In this document: in pieces, positions 46,240-56,767 of the stretch
How positions within the stretch are numbered: position 1 is the stretch's first letter
How the letters are laid out: every line of letters starts with the position of its first letter
Source: Byssothecium circinans
Lineage: Eukaryota; Ascomycota; Dothideomycetes; Pleosporales; Massarinaceae
NCBI GenBank assembly: GCA_010015675.1
Contig: ML976978.1
Span: 1,495,683-1,559,682, forward strand
DNA length: 64,000 nucleotides
Direction of reading: 5' to 3'
Notes under the pieces: model-generated
The model's database searches: none
What the model saw: the letters and a program-made list of their open reading frames with translations, nothing else
Told to the model about the DNA's origin: nothing
Translations under genes and position numbers: made by a program

Positions 46240-46257
46240 ATACGGTCCCATGCAGGC

Positions 46258-46680
46258 TCATGACTTCGGGGGTGGTTGTTGTGGATCTTGTACACTCTGC
46301 GTGATAGGCTTTGACGGCGGAGGACTACTCGCCGCATCCATAGCGCTATTTCGGGGCTTCCATGCCCAGAAGCCTAGTAGTGACGAGAGTTTTGACGTCT
46401 TTGCCGTCTCGGTCGTGGCGGGGAGTTGCTCAGGTGTGGGTGGCTTGATCGCGCTCGAGGCCATCAGTGAAGGACCTTCACTGTTCAGAGCTGACGCAGC
46501 GGCCGCCTCACTACTTCTGTGAGTGAAAAGCGATTTGGTTGCTGAGCGCAGAACTCACTGGTTGTATTCCTCCTCCAACTTCTTCTTCCGCTGTTCCTTC
46601 AACTCTCCATCGAACGTCGCAACCCCAATAGCGATTCCCGACACAGTGGCGAGTGCAATCGGAAGGAGACGACCCGCCAT
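46258..46680 (-). CDS. Small membrane-anchored protein of unknown function
   Basis: Exons 46680-46559 and 46516-46258 give 126 residues. The N-terminus MAGRLLPIALATVSGIAIGV is a hydrophobic signal anchor, followed by ATFDGELKEQRKKKLEEEYN, a charged helix. The second exon is low-complexity, rich in Pro, Ser and Ala, with LLGFWAWKPR as the only notable block. This architecture (short N-terminal anchor, then basic helix) is common in small mitochondrial inner-membrane assembly factors, but I do not recognise the family and this is only a suggestion. The intron GTGAGT...CTCACAG restores phase exactly, supporting a real gene. Confidence 0.65.
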
Positions 46681-46932
46681 TATTTTTCCAATTATCCAGG
46701 CGGATTTTGCGTGCAATTGCGGGACAAAGGCAAAGTGTGCAGTCGTTGACGTTCGCTCGTGGAAAATCCCGAGGTCGTTGTTAACGTCACGTGTGATCGT
46801 TAAAGCCGGTCAAGCCCCCGACGCGCTAATTCGCTTGCGCTTGACGCGTCGAGCCATGAACGGCTCTCGACCTTCACAACAGCAACCCTGCCACCTACAG
46901 CACCCTCGCGGACGATATGCCGGCGGGTCCCA
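46681..46932. promoter_or_regulatory. Short divergent promoter
   Basis: 252 bp separate the start codons of the small membrane protein and the Mus7/Mms22 gene, so both promoters must overlap here. A CACGTG-type CACGTGTG lies at about 46788. Confidence 0.5.
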
Positions 46933-49900
46933 ATGTCCACATGGCGAGTCAAAGGATACGTCCAGGACTCGGATGAGGAGGACGAAAACTTGGAAGATTT
47001 GCTGCCACAATCGAACCGAGAAATTCAAGACGCGTCGACACCGCGCGTCGAACATGCGCAATCAACTGCAGAAATTGCCAAAAAAGAAGGAAATAACGGG
47101 AGGGATGGTGAAGAAGAAGGTGCCAGCCTTAGTGGAAGTGCTGGAAACCGCAATGCCACCCCCAGTCAACAGGATGCGCCCACACGACCTACGACTTCCC
47201 CGATAACACCTTTAGATGATGTTCCTTCGCCTACACCGCCGATACAGTCTCGTACAGAAGAAAGGAAATGCACCGAAAGCCCTGATCCAATCCAGGCATC
47301 GCCGAGTCGTCGAACACCGCGCAACGCAAAGCTGCCTTCGTCGTCATTGAGTTTGGGTGCGCCGCTCCATACAAAAGCTGCAGTGAAACACAGTGTTCAA
47401 TCGAGTGGCGGTCCCCGTACCGACAATGGAAGGCTTGCGGTATTTGGACTCGACGAGGATCTCTCAACCGAGGACGATCTCTCCGACCCGCCTACAGATG
47501 TGGAACAATACACTCCATCAAAAGTTATTTTTGCCTCACCGAAGCGCCGGACAGAGGTACAGGTGGTGATACCAGTATCCGCCGCTCTACAGAACACTGT
47601 TTCACAGTTTACAGCCGCACAGCTAGGAGCTCGGGAGGAGCAAAGGAGACGAAATTTCAGGGAAAGGCGGCCTATCCAGGTGCATCCGTATCTTCTAGAG
47701 GGCGAACGTTACCGCCAAGAGCTCCAAGGCAGAGGCATCAGGCCTGTTGCACGGGTGGTTTCCCCGGTTCGAAAGACGGGCAACGACGATACCGAGACGC
47801 AGGACCAACAATTCGAACCGGAGCAGGATTCAAACCCCATTAATCTTTTGGATGTCGTGGTCTCCACGCCAGTCAACCGAAGGCCCCGTAAAAAGAGACG
47901 TGTCACTTCAGAACGCCAGGCATCATCTGTTCCAAGGACCCAAATACCTATCAAGAAGGTCACCAGTGCGGAATGGGAAAAGGAAAAGACGAATCACAAT
48001 TTGACCCAGCCAGGACCTTCAAGGAGCCGTCAGCACCCTTCTTACGGGGTCTGGGGCACATCCCCTTCTCCCCCACACTCCAGTAGCCCTCTTACTGGCA
48101 ATAGGACATCTGTTCTTCCCGCGACAATTTCGGTGCCCGATGTACCTACGCCACCTCACTTATCCAGTGTCCAAGGCGATGCGCAAGAAGCGGACGATTC
48201 AGACGATGAACCTGTCAATCGTGGACGTCGATCAACCGAGCAACGTCGCCCAGGCGTCACATACGTCAGTGACGATCAGTCGCTAGAAAGTGAACTCTCT
48301 AGTGATTCGGAACCCAGCGAAGTTGAATTGAAAAAGGTTGTCAAGAGGATCAAAGGGGTCCTACCTGCTTCATGGCTGCGGCTCGACAAAACAGCGCGAG
48401 ACAAGTCCAAAGCGCACATCGGGGCACAACTCAACGATGCTGGATCTCCCGAAAAAGTTGGACCCCAGCGAGGCGTGGCGCAGAGGGTTACACGGAAGAA
48501 AAGTAGCGCACAGCGCCCTATAAAGCCAACGGATCATTCTCAGGAGCCCGTCGTTATTTCAGACGATTCAGAAGTGGAGCCCGCCATGACTGTTCAGATT
48601 GCTAGGGAGGTTCAGCAGTCAGCCCATGCGGCTTCCGATCTTGCCGCTGTGTACGACCGTCTGTATGCCGATGAGGATTCGGAAGACATGGAAGATGACC
48701 GTCTAGATCTGTTTCACCAAGGCGGGACAAGCAGAAAGCGGAAGACGCAGACCAAGCTCCCTGACGCGTTCGTTAAAGTCAAGAAGCCGCGGTTATCCAA
48801 GGGTGATGCAAAGCTGTCCAGCACTTCACATGCGGGTGCTCCTGGAAAGACAAAGCATCAGAGGTCACGAAGAGCCAAACACAGTCCGCCGCCTGCATTG
48901 AGTGTTTTGGACTTCAACCCGTCACCTTCTGGTTCCCAACGCAACGTGCCTGATTTCCTCAAGGTTGCAAAGAGACAAGCTCGCCGAAGACCTGATCTTG
49001 GTCGTCAGTGTCCGACGAATAAACACCTTAGATTGCATACTGCACGCGATACGGAAGATGCGTCTACAGTACTTCGGCAATGGAAGAGTGGCGTACTCAA
49101 GCCAAGGTTAAACATGGCTTATTCTCACCATCGTGAACTGTTGGCTCATATCGATGACAACCGCCAAAGCAGCCAAGTTCCTTTCCGCCTCCAGGAGATC
49201 TCTGTTTCTGGAACTTTAGCCCAGAAGCAGCCAGCATCGGCTCATACTCCACGCGAGCGACGGCGGCCAAAGCTCCCTTCGGGTCTCATGATCTTCCAGC
49301 GTTCGTCAAAGGCGTTGAACAAAGGCACTCTCGCGTCCACAGAACAATCGAACAGGCAAGACCGATCTGTCCAAAGAAAGCCAATGTCGTATCGAGCAGC
49401 ACAGTTGGAGGGCCTTGAGACCAATTTGAGATCCAATGATCGAAGATTCGCATTCGCGAAGGGTTTACAACAAGTTGATCGACAATACAGTCTTCAGTTA
49501 CCGGCAAATCAACCTTCTAGAAATCCGCAGATTGCTCGATTCTTATCTGGACCAGACGCCGTATTACCTCCTCTTCCTACTGTCGAGGATGTTGGTTATA
49601 AAGGGCAGGAAACCACTGCTAGACTGCTGGTGCTTTCTAAGCGTCGCTTCACACGCAAGGCTAAACCGCAAAGAATAGATGTCGATGCTAGAGAATACCG
49701 ACAGCCGAGCGAGCCAGCTGCCTATGATTTCCTGAGTCGCACATCTGCTCAAGTCTCTGGTACGGTGGTTGGTCCAGATTCAAATCAACCTTTGTTACAA
49801 GGGCTCGAGCCATATGGAACGCGATATCCCACAGACTTCGACGTATGGCCTCTCCAGTCTGATACTTATTTTCATGCCTCAACCTTTATTGGTGGCGAGG

Positions 49901-52900
49901 AGCTACTTCGAGCGTTACCGAAAGCCGTGAGTGAAGAAAGAAACCTGGACGAATCGATCGGTTATACGGTCATAAAGCATGATGCGGCGACTATCAAATG
50001 CGGCCCCTGGAATGATGATACTTTCGCTCAGATCTCAAGCTTGATGGTAGATCTTTGGCTTCCTTTGGATGGTCACGCATCAAGCGAAGGTGATCGGTTG
50101 GAAGATCGGAACAACGTGTTGCAGAATACCTCTACGCTTTTGCGCTCTATAATCGGCTATGTTGCAACTCGGCTGAGCTTTCTGGATCCTATTGATCGAC
50201 AGTCGTTCGTCGCAAAGATGAAGCAACTGACTGAAACACTACTTGAGAAGATGTTTGCTAGCGATAATGACAGTGTTGAGCAGAGTACAGCCTCCGCGAG
50301 TCAGCTTGGACTTCTCAGACCGTTGACCTATCTGCTCGTCCTTACCATGCAGCTTCGTCAGATCGCAGTCCATCCCATCACTGACCGCGCCTTGGGGACC
50401 GGATTGACCTGCCTCATGCAAAACATAGCCAAGCGCCTTGTCACTTATTTGCTTCAGCATATATCGCAACTGAGCGATTTCCTGGAGAGAAACAAACGAT
50501 ATGCCGAGCGCGAAAAAGGAATACAAGATACGGATGGTCTGGTTGAAAGCCTGGTAGTTTGTATGCAGGTTCTCGCTGCTACCAACATTCCCAGAGTCTC
50601 CTTCTGGGATCTCGTGGCTGAGGAGCTTGCTTCAAAAGCTGAAACTGCGACGCAGATGAAGACATTTGAGTCCTTATGGGGAACTGTGTTCACCCTGCTC
50701 CCTTATGTGGAGTTGGATAGTCGCGGTATTGTGCACATCAACGGTAGGATGTCTCTTACGAACGACAGCTGGACGCTCATCAAAATTCTCCTTAAGCGAC
50801 TATTTGCGCTGTATCCCCATACGGCTCGAACGTACAGTGATTCGATCAATGACTATGTACGCGCCACGGTGACGAGGTGTCATGTGCTGATTCATTACTG
50901 GCATTGGCACCGATGCGAACCTGCTCTGCATGAGATATTCGACTTCTTCGCAAGAAACAAATTCGAATTATTGCGGGGAGAGCGAGGACGAGGTTCAGCA
51001 CAATTTCTTGAAGACCTAGCAGGGCGACCTTCTCTCGCCCTAAACCCGAACGACAATTCCTTCCAAATCTATCTCAAGTGTCTGGCTCTGGGTCTGGAAG
51101 GCATTCGTGCACTACCACACATGTATCCAGAGAAAAAGATCCGCAGCATCGTGCAACGACTTGTGCCCAATCATGGTCGAAGCTATCCGAAAGACCAGGA
51201 CCTTGTCCCGGAGAGTTTGGATGCTTTGCGAAATCACCATGATCTCCTCTGCACTCTTTATTGGGCGTCACCTCAGCCATGCCGACCGAAACTGGAACTT
51301 ATTCGGGGCCTTGTACACCATGAAAATTCGCACCGCGAGGCATGCAAGCTCAATGTTCGCGCTTGGGCCAATTTAGCGGCTTTCCAATTGTCTACAGCCG
51401 AACCTCTCGATGCTACACGCCCATTCGCTGAGTGGCATAGAGAGATGCGGCTGCAGACGCTTAAGCAGTATCGGTCAGCAAAGACTGAGGCTGAGGATTA
51501 CCTCAAATCCGGAAACCTTGATACAGACGCGTCCTCGAGCATGGTACGACAAACAATGGAAAAAAACCAAGAGCAGGTTATCGCTACCCTTCGCGACTGC
51601 ATTACAGGCATGCGAAAAGCTGTGGAAAGAAGCATGGAAAAAGCCATATCGAAAGAAGTCAATCTGGCGACCATACGGAAATTCCTTGCTGCATCTGGTC
51701 TCGTTCAGTTACTCGAGCTCCTGCAATTCAATGATTCACGGCTGGTTGTTGTGATTCGCGATACTTTGGGAGTACTACGTACATATGCGCAGCTTGCACA
51801 ACAAGTTTCGAGCCGGAGAATCAGCCAGGCTACAAGCGAGGAGAGTCAAGACTATGGAGATTCATTAGATATGGACGCTTTCGAACGTGTCGAGCAGCAA
51901 TGTCCTGACGCACAATCGGATCAGCTAATTCTCACCTTTATCGAAGACCCCTTGTGGCGTCTGCTGTCCAACGCCTTTGGCGCTGAGTCTGCTCCGGATG
52001 ACGGATTTCTCATGGAATGCATCGATACATGGGCCCTCATCTCGGGCTGCCAGGTGTCGGCGGGTGCGCGGTCATGGTCACATTATCTCGGTCCCTTTAG
52101 TCAAGTATCGTGGTACCAACTCCGAAGGACAGAGCAGGCGCAGAAATTTGAACCTTACTACATGGCGGCTCTCATATCATGCGATTCGGCAGCTTACTCT
52201 GGACACGAAGCTGATTTCAATACGACACTACTCTCGTCTCTCGTCGAGCGAGAGTCGATGCTGCGGTTTCAACATCGTCTACTTCAGGCTATGGTTCGTA
52301 TCGACCCTGCCAACCCGCTGCTAGAGAATCTGCCCTTTTTCCGAGACGACACCACAGGCCAACTGGACATCACGGCCGAAACTTTGCGAACGCGACGACT
52401 TGCACTGATCTCCAGCCTGCTAGCTAATGTGCGCGACAAGTTCCATGCTACTATTCGCGACAGCCCTCACCGTATCAAAGAGGTCCAATCAGAATACGCT
52501 GCGATGCTGAAGGCTTGCATGACTGCAATGAAGACCAATTACCAGCAACTTGGGCAAGGTTCGGTCGTAGCGGGCACCTACGTGGAATTCGTGCAACGCG
52601 TTGTGCAGTTCTTACAACAATATACGTCTGACATCTGCCCTGTACTCAAATTTTTTATCGACTCTGTGGCTTTCCCGCTCCCGGCTACGGATCCGTTATA
52701 TGTCGTTGGCCATCTTTGTGGATATGCGCCAAAGCTTTCAAAAACAGGTCAGCCATTGCAGCTTTCAGTCTTCATTGAAACGATTGCACATCAGGCTGCT
52801 CAGGGGTCCCAACAAATCTATTTAGTCGAACAGCTCAAGACAGCTCTGCGTCCCGGTGCGGCTCCGACTCGAGATAGAATTGCCCTTCGGGATTGTTTGC

Positions 52901-53616
52901 TGCAAGGCATTTTCCCCGCATACATCGAGACAGCATTCACCTCTATCAGCGCATTTCTCATCGCAATGCCGGTTCTGCAATCCTTGCGTTCGGTATTACA
53001 AACAATCATGTTCGATATCCGCATATTCGACCAACCAAGCGTGCGCTCAGCTTACAGCACGGCTATGTCAATTGCCCATGCGTTCATTCGAAGCACCGAG
53101 CGCCTGAAAGGGAATGCGCTGCTCTTCAAACAACCACATGTGCTACGCGCGGTTAGCCTGATGCTTGAAGCCATGGCCCCAGTTGTGACCTTGCTGGAGT
53201 ACGTCTGCAGCCGATATATGGATGCCAGTACGAAACCGAAGGTCGTCGCCTATCTCGAACAGCTCAACATCTTCATCGCTGAAATGTTGCACGATTTGGT
53301 ACCGCGCGTCATCCCGTCCTATATGGGCAACGCTCACGACATGCATGGTACGCATGCCAGTCTCCTGGCCCTTTCGAGCGAAAGTTTAGCAGTCAGTATC
53401 GAAAAGCATTGGAGCACACGGGGGGATAGTGTGGTGTTTGGAAAGGGCCAGGCGCAGCGAGTAGTCAGTGTTGATATCGAGGGTATAGAAGAGGAGAAGG
53501 GACGGTTGATGAGTCGAATCGAAGCATTTCACGCGACCGTTGCAAGTGTGTACGGGGACGATCATGACGACGGAAGGTGGAGCATGAGGGCTTCTCTGGG
53601 GAACTTGGATGTGTAG
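46933..53616 (+). CDS. MMS22: Mus7/Mms22 family replication-repair protein
   Basis: Single-exon gene of 2227 residues. Mus7/Mms22 works with the Rtt101/Mms1 cullin ligase (or its fission yeast equivalent) to keep damaged replication forks stable. The N-terminus MSTWRVKGYVQDSDEEDENL has the conserved RVxGYVxDSDEE start of the family. Residues 1 to about 900 are disordered and charged, with acidic patches such as VISDDSEVEPAM and basic clusters, and possible SUMO-interaction-like VVISDDSE. The rest is a helical, HEAT-like body, with VDLWLPLDGHAS, WFEPYY-like WYQLRRTEQAQKFEPYYMAA and FIDSVAFPLPATDPLYVVG among the conserved blocks. Length fits the family in filamentous fungi. No frameshift or stop over 6.7 kb. 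Confidence 0.9.
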   Translation: MSTWRVKGYVQDSDEEDENLEDLLPQSNREIQDASTPRVEHAQSTAEIAKKEGNNGRDGEEEGASLSGSAGNRNATPSQQDAPTRPTTSPITPLDDVPSPTPPIQSRTEERKCTESPDPIQASPSRRTPRNAKLPSSSLSLGAPLHTKAAVKHSVQSSGGPRTDNGRLAVFGLDEDLSTEDDLSDPPTDVEQYTPSKVIFASPKRRTEVQVVIPVSAALQNTVSQFTAAQLGAREEQRRRNFRERRPIQVHPYLLEGERYRQELQGRGIRPVARVVSPVRKTGNDDTETQDQQFEPEQDSNPINLLDVVVSTPVNRRPRKKRRVTSERQASSVPRTQIPIKKVTSAEWEKEKTNHNLTQPGPSRSRQHPSYGVWGTSPSPPHSSSPLTGNRTSVLPATISVPDVPTPPHLSSVQGDAQEADDSDDEPVNRGRRSTEQRRPGVTYVSDDQSLESELSSDSEPSEVELKKVVKRIKGVLPASWLRLDKTARDKSKAHIGAQLNDAGSPEKVGPQRGVAQRVTRKKSSAQRPIKPTDHSQEPVVISDDSEVEPAMTVQIAREVQQSAHAASDLAAVYDRLYADEDSEDMEDDRLDLFHQGGTSRKRKTQTKLPDAFVKVKKPRLSKGDAKLSSTSHAGAPGKTKHQRSRRAKHSPPPALSVLDFNPSPSGSQRNVPDFLKVAKRQARRRPDLGRQCPTNKHLRLHTARDTEDASTVLRQWKSGVLKPRLNMAYSHHRELLAHIDDNRQSSQVPFRLQEISVSGTLAQKQPASAHTPRERRRPKLPSGLMIFQRSSKALNKGTLASTEQSNRQDRSVQRKPMSYRAAQLEGLETNLRSNDRRFAFAKGLQQVDRQYSLQLPANQPSRNPQIARFLSGPDAVLPPLPTVEDVGYKGQETTARLLVLSKRRFTRKAKPQRIDVDAREYRQPSEPAAYDFLSRTSAQVSGTVVGPDSNQPLLQGLEPYGTRYPTDFDVWPLQSDTYFHASTFIGGEELLRALPKAVSEERNLDESIGYTVIKHDAATIKCGPWNDDTFAQISSLMVDLWLPLDGHASSEGDRLEDRNNVLQNTSTLLRSIIGYVATRLSFLDPIDRQSFVAKMKQLTETLLEKMFASDNDSVEQSTASASQLGLLRPLTYLLVLTMQLRQIAVHPITDRALGTGLTCLMQNIAKRLVTYLLQHISQLSDFLERNKRYAEREKGIQDTDGLVESLVVCMQVLAATNIPRVSFWDLVAEELASKAETATQMKTFESLWGTVFTLLPYVELDSRGIVHINGRMSLTNDSWTLIKILLKRLFALYPHTARTYSDSINDYVRATVTRCHVLIHYWHWHRCEPALHEIFDFFARNKFELLRGERGRGSAQFLEDLAGRPSLALNPNDNSFQIYLKCLALGLEGIRALPHMYPEKKIRSIVQRLVPNHGRSYPKDQDLVPESLDALRNHHDLLCTLYWASPQPCRPKLELIRGLVHHENSHREACKLNVRAWANLAAFQLSTAEPLDATRPFAEWHREMRLQTLKQYRSAKTEAEDYLKSGNLDTDASSSMVRQTMEKNQEQVIATLRDCITGMRKAVERSMEKAISKEVNLATIRKFLAASGLVQLLELLQFNDSRLVVVIRDTLGVLRTYAQLAQQVSSRRISQATSEESQDYGDSLDMDAFERVEQQCPDAQSDQLILTFIEDPLWRLLSNAFGAESAPDDGFLMECIDTWALISGCQVSAGARSWSHYLGPFSQVSWYQLRRTEQAQKFEPYYMAALISCDSAAYSGHEADFNTTLLSSLVERESMLRFQHRLLQAMVRIDPANPLLENLPFFRDDTTGQLDITAETLRTRRLALISSLLANVRDKFHATIRDSPHRIKEVQSEYAAMLKACMTAMKTNYQQLGQGSVVAGTYVEFVQRVVQFLQQYTSDICPVLKFFIDSVAFPLPATDPLYVVGHLCGYAPKLSKTGQPLQLSVFIETIAHQAAQGSQQIYLVEQLKTALRPGAAPTRDRIALRDCLLQGIFPAYIETAFTSISAFLIAMPVLQSLRSVLQTIMFDIRIFDQPSVRSAYSTAMSIAHAFIRSTERLKGNALLFKQPHVLRAVSLMLEAMAPVVTLLEYVCSRYMDASTKPKVVAYLEQLNIFIAEMLHDLVPRVIPSYMGNAHDMHGTHASLLALSSESLAVSIEKHWSTRGDSVVFGKGQAQRVVSVDIEGIEEEKGRLMSRIEAFHATVASVYGDDHDDGRWSMRASLGNLDV

Positions 53617-54063
53617 ACGGTCAGACAGTTTTCTAGAGCACGCGACCATAGCACGTATGATGACTTATTGAATGACGAGCATATTATCTATTCCTGTCAC
53701 TCCACGTCGCCGCACCAACTGACCACAGCCTTGCATACGAAATCCACGATGCATATCGATATCGTCAATTCTTCCAGCGAATCATCTCCCTCGCCACTGC
53801 TGAAGCTAGCCACGTGAGCGCATGCATTTTTGACAGACGTCACAGCTCCCGCTTCTCTGTCAATTGATCTCACTCCACCTGAACAAAAACAAGCTCCACA
53901 ACACATCAACACATAAAACGAAGGAATTATTCCCGGCGCACTTCGCTACACATATTAATCGCTGCATCACTACTCCGAGAGCATCCCCGACTGTTCTTCA
54001 TTTTTGCTCGCCTGTCCCCGCAAAAGAAACCTCCGCCTTGCGAGCTCGCGACTCGTGACAGAC
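53617..54063. other. Intergenic
   Basis: 3' end of MMS22 and promoter of the next gene; no other feature seen. Confidence 0.5.
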
Positions 54064-55059
54064 ATGCCCACCGTAGAAAACAGCGATCCAAACGCCACAC
54101 GGCAAGCGCGTCGCTTCCTGCAAGGCCGTGTCCGCAACGACTGGGACTGGCCCGATGCGCCGGAGTGCTGGTCCGCGTCCGACGAAGAAGTGCGCAATGT
54201 CGAATCCTTCCGCGAACGGTATTATGGCACCTCGAGCCCGAGTGCGAGCGACAACGACAGCACGACACAAAACGATCCGTACCAGTTTGAGGGCCCGGAT
54301 AGTATAGGGCAGGCTCTTGACAGGCAAAAGGAGAGCAAGAAACGGAAGAAAAGGGAGCAGTTGCAGGAAGAGTGCAGTGTGAATGAGGGACTGAGGATAT
54401 TTTGTGAGAGGAGGGATCGGTGGACAGGCGTGGATAGTGTGAGGAAGTATGCGCTAGGCGGGAAGCGAGTGGTAAAGAAAGACGAGAACGGAGAGGAGAG
54501 GACTGGCATCGTGGATAAATCGTCTCGTGCTTCGTCGCTCGAGGCCTTGTCATCGGATGTTTCAACGCCTATGGAAACCGACACCCAAGCTTCCCCCACA
54601 ACCCCCGATTCGGCACCCACCAACAGAACGCACTCACAACCGATTCCTACATCTCCTGAACCGCTCATCCCCATCGCCCCTACCCTCCTCCCCGACAATC
54701 CGACCCGTCAAGCCATCGGCCCCAAAACCTACTCAGACATATACTCCAAAATAGTCCTTCAATCGCGCACGCCCAGCGTGCCTATAAACCTCGCCGACAT
54801 GACGAAAGCCCTCGTACAAGGATGGAAAGAGAACGGTGAGTGGCCTCCAAAGGCTGCACCTCTGGATCCTCTAGCGGGCAACAAACGGATTGGATTGGTC
54901 GGTGTGGGCAATGGGAAGACGGAGAGTGGCGTTGCTGGGGAGCCATTCTTGAGCCATCATCCACATTTGCAGAAGGGGGTTGAGGGGGTGAAAAGAATGT
55001 TGCATTTTGGTGGACATCACGATGGTGCTCATGGTGGGGAGCACGGGATTGGTGGATGA
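54064..55059 (+). CDS. DUF4050-like fungal protein
   Basis: Single exon of 331 residues. It begins MPTVENSDPNATRQARRFLQ and has WDWPDAPECWSASDEEVRNV, a basic stretch (RQKESKKRKKREQLQEECSV) with EGLRIFCERRDRWTGV, a Ser/Pro-rich linker, then YSDIYSKIVLQSRTPSVPIN and MTKALVQGWKENGEWPPK. This last block resembles the conserved core of the fungal DUF4050 family (clampless-related), where it is followed by a short tail. The C-terminus is Gly/His-rich. Biochemical role is unknown. Start 54064 was chosen since the upstream in-frame ATG at 54004 adds residues without family resemblance. Confidence 0.65.
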   Translation: MPTVENSDPNATRQARRFLQGRVRNDWDWPDAPECWSASDEEVRNVESFRERYYGTSSPSASDNDSTTQNDPYQFEGPDSIGQALDRQKESKKRKKREQLQEECSVNEGLRIFCERRDRWTGVDSVRKYALGGKRVVKKDENGEERTGIVDKSSRASSLEALSSDVSTPMETDTQASPTTPDSAPTNRTHSQPIPTSPEPLIPIAPTLLPDNPTRQAIGPKTYSDIYSKIVLQSRTPSVPINLADMTKALVQGWKENGEWPPKAAPLDPLAGNKRIGLVGVGNGKTESGVAGEPFLSHHPHLQKGVEGVKRMLHFGGHHDGAHGGEHGIGG

Positions 55060-55699
55060 TGAGGGAGGCGAAGAAGAAGAGATTGCTTGGGCGCACAAAA
55101 CTATCTTTACACATTATGTTAATCCTCTCGCTCTACTACAGCCGGAAGCAATCCCGAAGATCTCGACTGCATTCCCACCCCTGAGGCAAGCGATGACGAG
55201 CTGGAGAGGATCGCGCTTCATGATACGGTATGGGACATGGGACGCATGGTCCTCGCTTTTGTCCCCAGTCGCTTTTGTGTGTTCATACAAAGCACTCGAG
55301 TCTTTTTGGCAAGGAGGAAAAAGGAAGAACAAGCAGCGGAAGCAGCCTCCCGATGATCCCTCTTTCTGCCGACGAACTCCTTATCGCAGGTGTTTCTATT
55401 TGGGCGATTGACGTGGCGGGGAAGGTTGTTTGGTCGTCGGAGCATAGACGGGGACCGGGGGTTGACGTTGGATATGCAGAGCTGGAGCTTGAGTCTGGGA
55501 AGATCATATGAGTGATGGTGAGGTGAGAGTGAGGATGAAGCATGACGTGAATCAAACGCAGATTTAGGGAAACGAAATTGGTTTTTGAGGGTTACAGTTC
55601 TGTGACAAAACTAACTCTTAACCCCGCTTTCCAAAATCTGTAAAGGTGAAAGTGTATCTTGATTTCTGCTCTAGCAATGCTCAAATCCCAAACACAATA
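55060..55699. other. Intergenic
   Basis: Open frames 55007-55411 and 55230-55511 on the plus strand overlap and have no recognised family. An extension or 3' leader of the upstream gene is possible but unsupported. Confidence 0.4.
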
Positions 55700-56767
55700 C
55701 TACACCCCACCCGCACCCCCAACCTTCAACTCCTCCTTCCACCGCTCAATAAACCCACTAGTCATCTCCCACATCTCCGCCGTCCAACCACTCTCCCTAT
55801 CCTCCATAACCCGTCTCTCAAACCCCTTATTCGCCCACACACTCGCCGTCTCCCAATCCCCAACCCTCGCATGACTAACCGCCACAATCTTATAAGCCTG
55901 CGCATAGTAATCCGCCAAGCCCTCCATCTCCACCAATTCCGCCAGTTCAAGGCTCGCGCGAGCATTACTCCTCGCTTTACGCCGCGCAACCCGCGTATCA
56001 GGCAGCGCAACCTCGAGATCAAGCTGGCCAGCAAACGCAGTGAAAGCCCTACCAATATCCCTCCGTCTGGCATCCGACTCGGCAAGTCCCAAAGCCGTCT
56101 GCGAACACGCAGCACACGTACACGTAAAGCCATACCGCTCCAACTTCTTCCGCCGCTCCTCCCGCCCCGCCAACAGCGAGATATACGAATCGGATATCTC
56201 CTCGCCCTCCGCGATCTCGCGGCTCGCGTAGATGATGCGTTGCCCTAGCTTCTCGCTCCAGTAGTACGCCGCGTTCGGCCGGCAGGAGTGGTTTATCCGC
56301 GCGATCTTGGGGAAGAGGCCGATGGCCGCGCCGGTGTTGTAGGCGTTGGTGCGGAAGATGTAGCCGAGGATGTCGTCCCAGCCGGGGCCTTGGTCGAATT
56401 CGCCGGGGAAGGCGTGGAAGTGCAGGTTCAGGACCTCGTGCTGGGAGGGTTCGGGGAGGAGGGCGTATTGTTCGCGGACGAGCTGGGTGATTTGCGGCAT
56501 TGGGTAGGTGGGTTTGGGGGTTGTGGTGGTGTTGGGAAGGCGGATGGTGAAGATGGGGGCTTCGCGGAGGATTATGGTGCCGGCGGGGAGGGTGTGGCGT
56601 GCGAAGACGCCGAGGCCTTTTCCGTTGCTGGGTTGGATGGTGTAGGGTTCGGGTGGGTAGGCGCAGGTTGGTGGGGTTAGAGGGGGGGTGGACGGACATG
56701 TGGGCGATTTGGAGAGGACTGGGGAAAGAGAGGAGAGGGCGAGGAATAGGAGGGTTATTGAAGACAT
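55700..56767 (-). CDS. SET-domain protein with N-terminal signal peptide
   Basis: Single exon of 355 residues. The first 19 residues (MSSITLLFLALSSLSPVLS) form a typical signal peptide. The SET domain follows from NGKGLGVFARHTLPAGTIIL (from residue 48) to the catalytic core RINHSCRPNAAYYW (157-170), IAEGEEISDSYISLL and a post-SET-like CTCAAC. The middle SET-I part is short, as in fungal SET proteins related to Set5/SMYD-type enzymes. A helical C-terminal part (LELAELVEMEGLADYYAQAY) resembles a TPR-like tail. SET enzymes methylate lysines, normally in cytosol or nucleus, so secretion or ER entry would be unusual; secreted fungal SET-like proteins are however recurrent. Substrate unknown. Confidence 0.85.
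   Translation of the reverse strand: MSSITLLFLALSSLSPVLSKSPTCPSTPPLTPPTCAYPPEPYTIQPSNGKGLGVFARHTLPAGTIILREAPIFTIRLPNTTTTPKPTYPMPQITQLVREQYALLPEPSQHEVLNLHFHAFPGEFDQGPGWDDILGYIFRTNAYNTGAAIGLFPKIARINHSCRPNAAYYWSEKLGQRIIYASREIAEGEEISDSYISLLAGREERRKKLERYGFTCTCAACSQTALGLAESDARRRDIGRAFTAFAGQLDLEVALPDTRVARRKARSNARASLELAELVEMEGLADYYAQAYKIVAVSHARVGDWETASVWANKGFERRVMEDRESGWTAEMWEMTSGFIERWKEELKVGGAGGV

Noticed and set aside
56049..56699. Minus-strand 216-codon frame
   Set aside because: Composition is extremely Arg/Pro/His-rich because it is a shifted frame of the SET gene.
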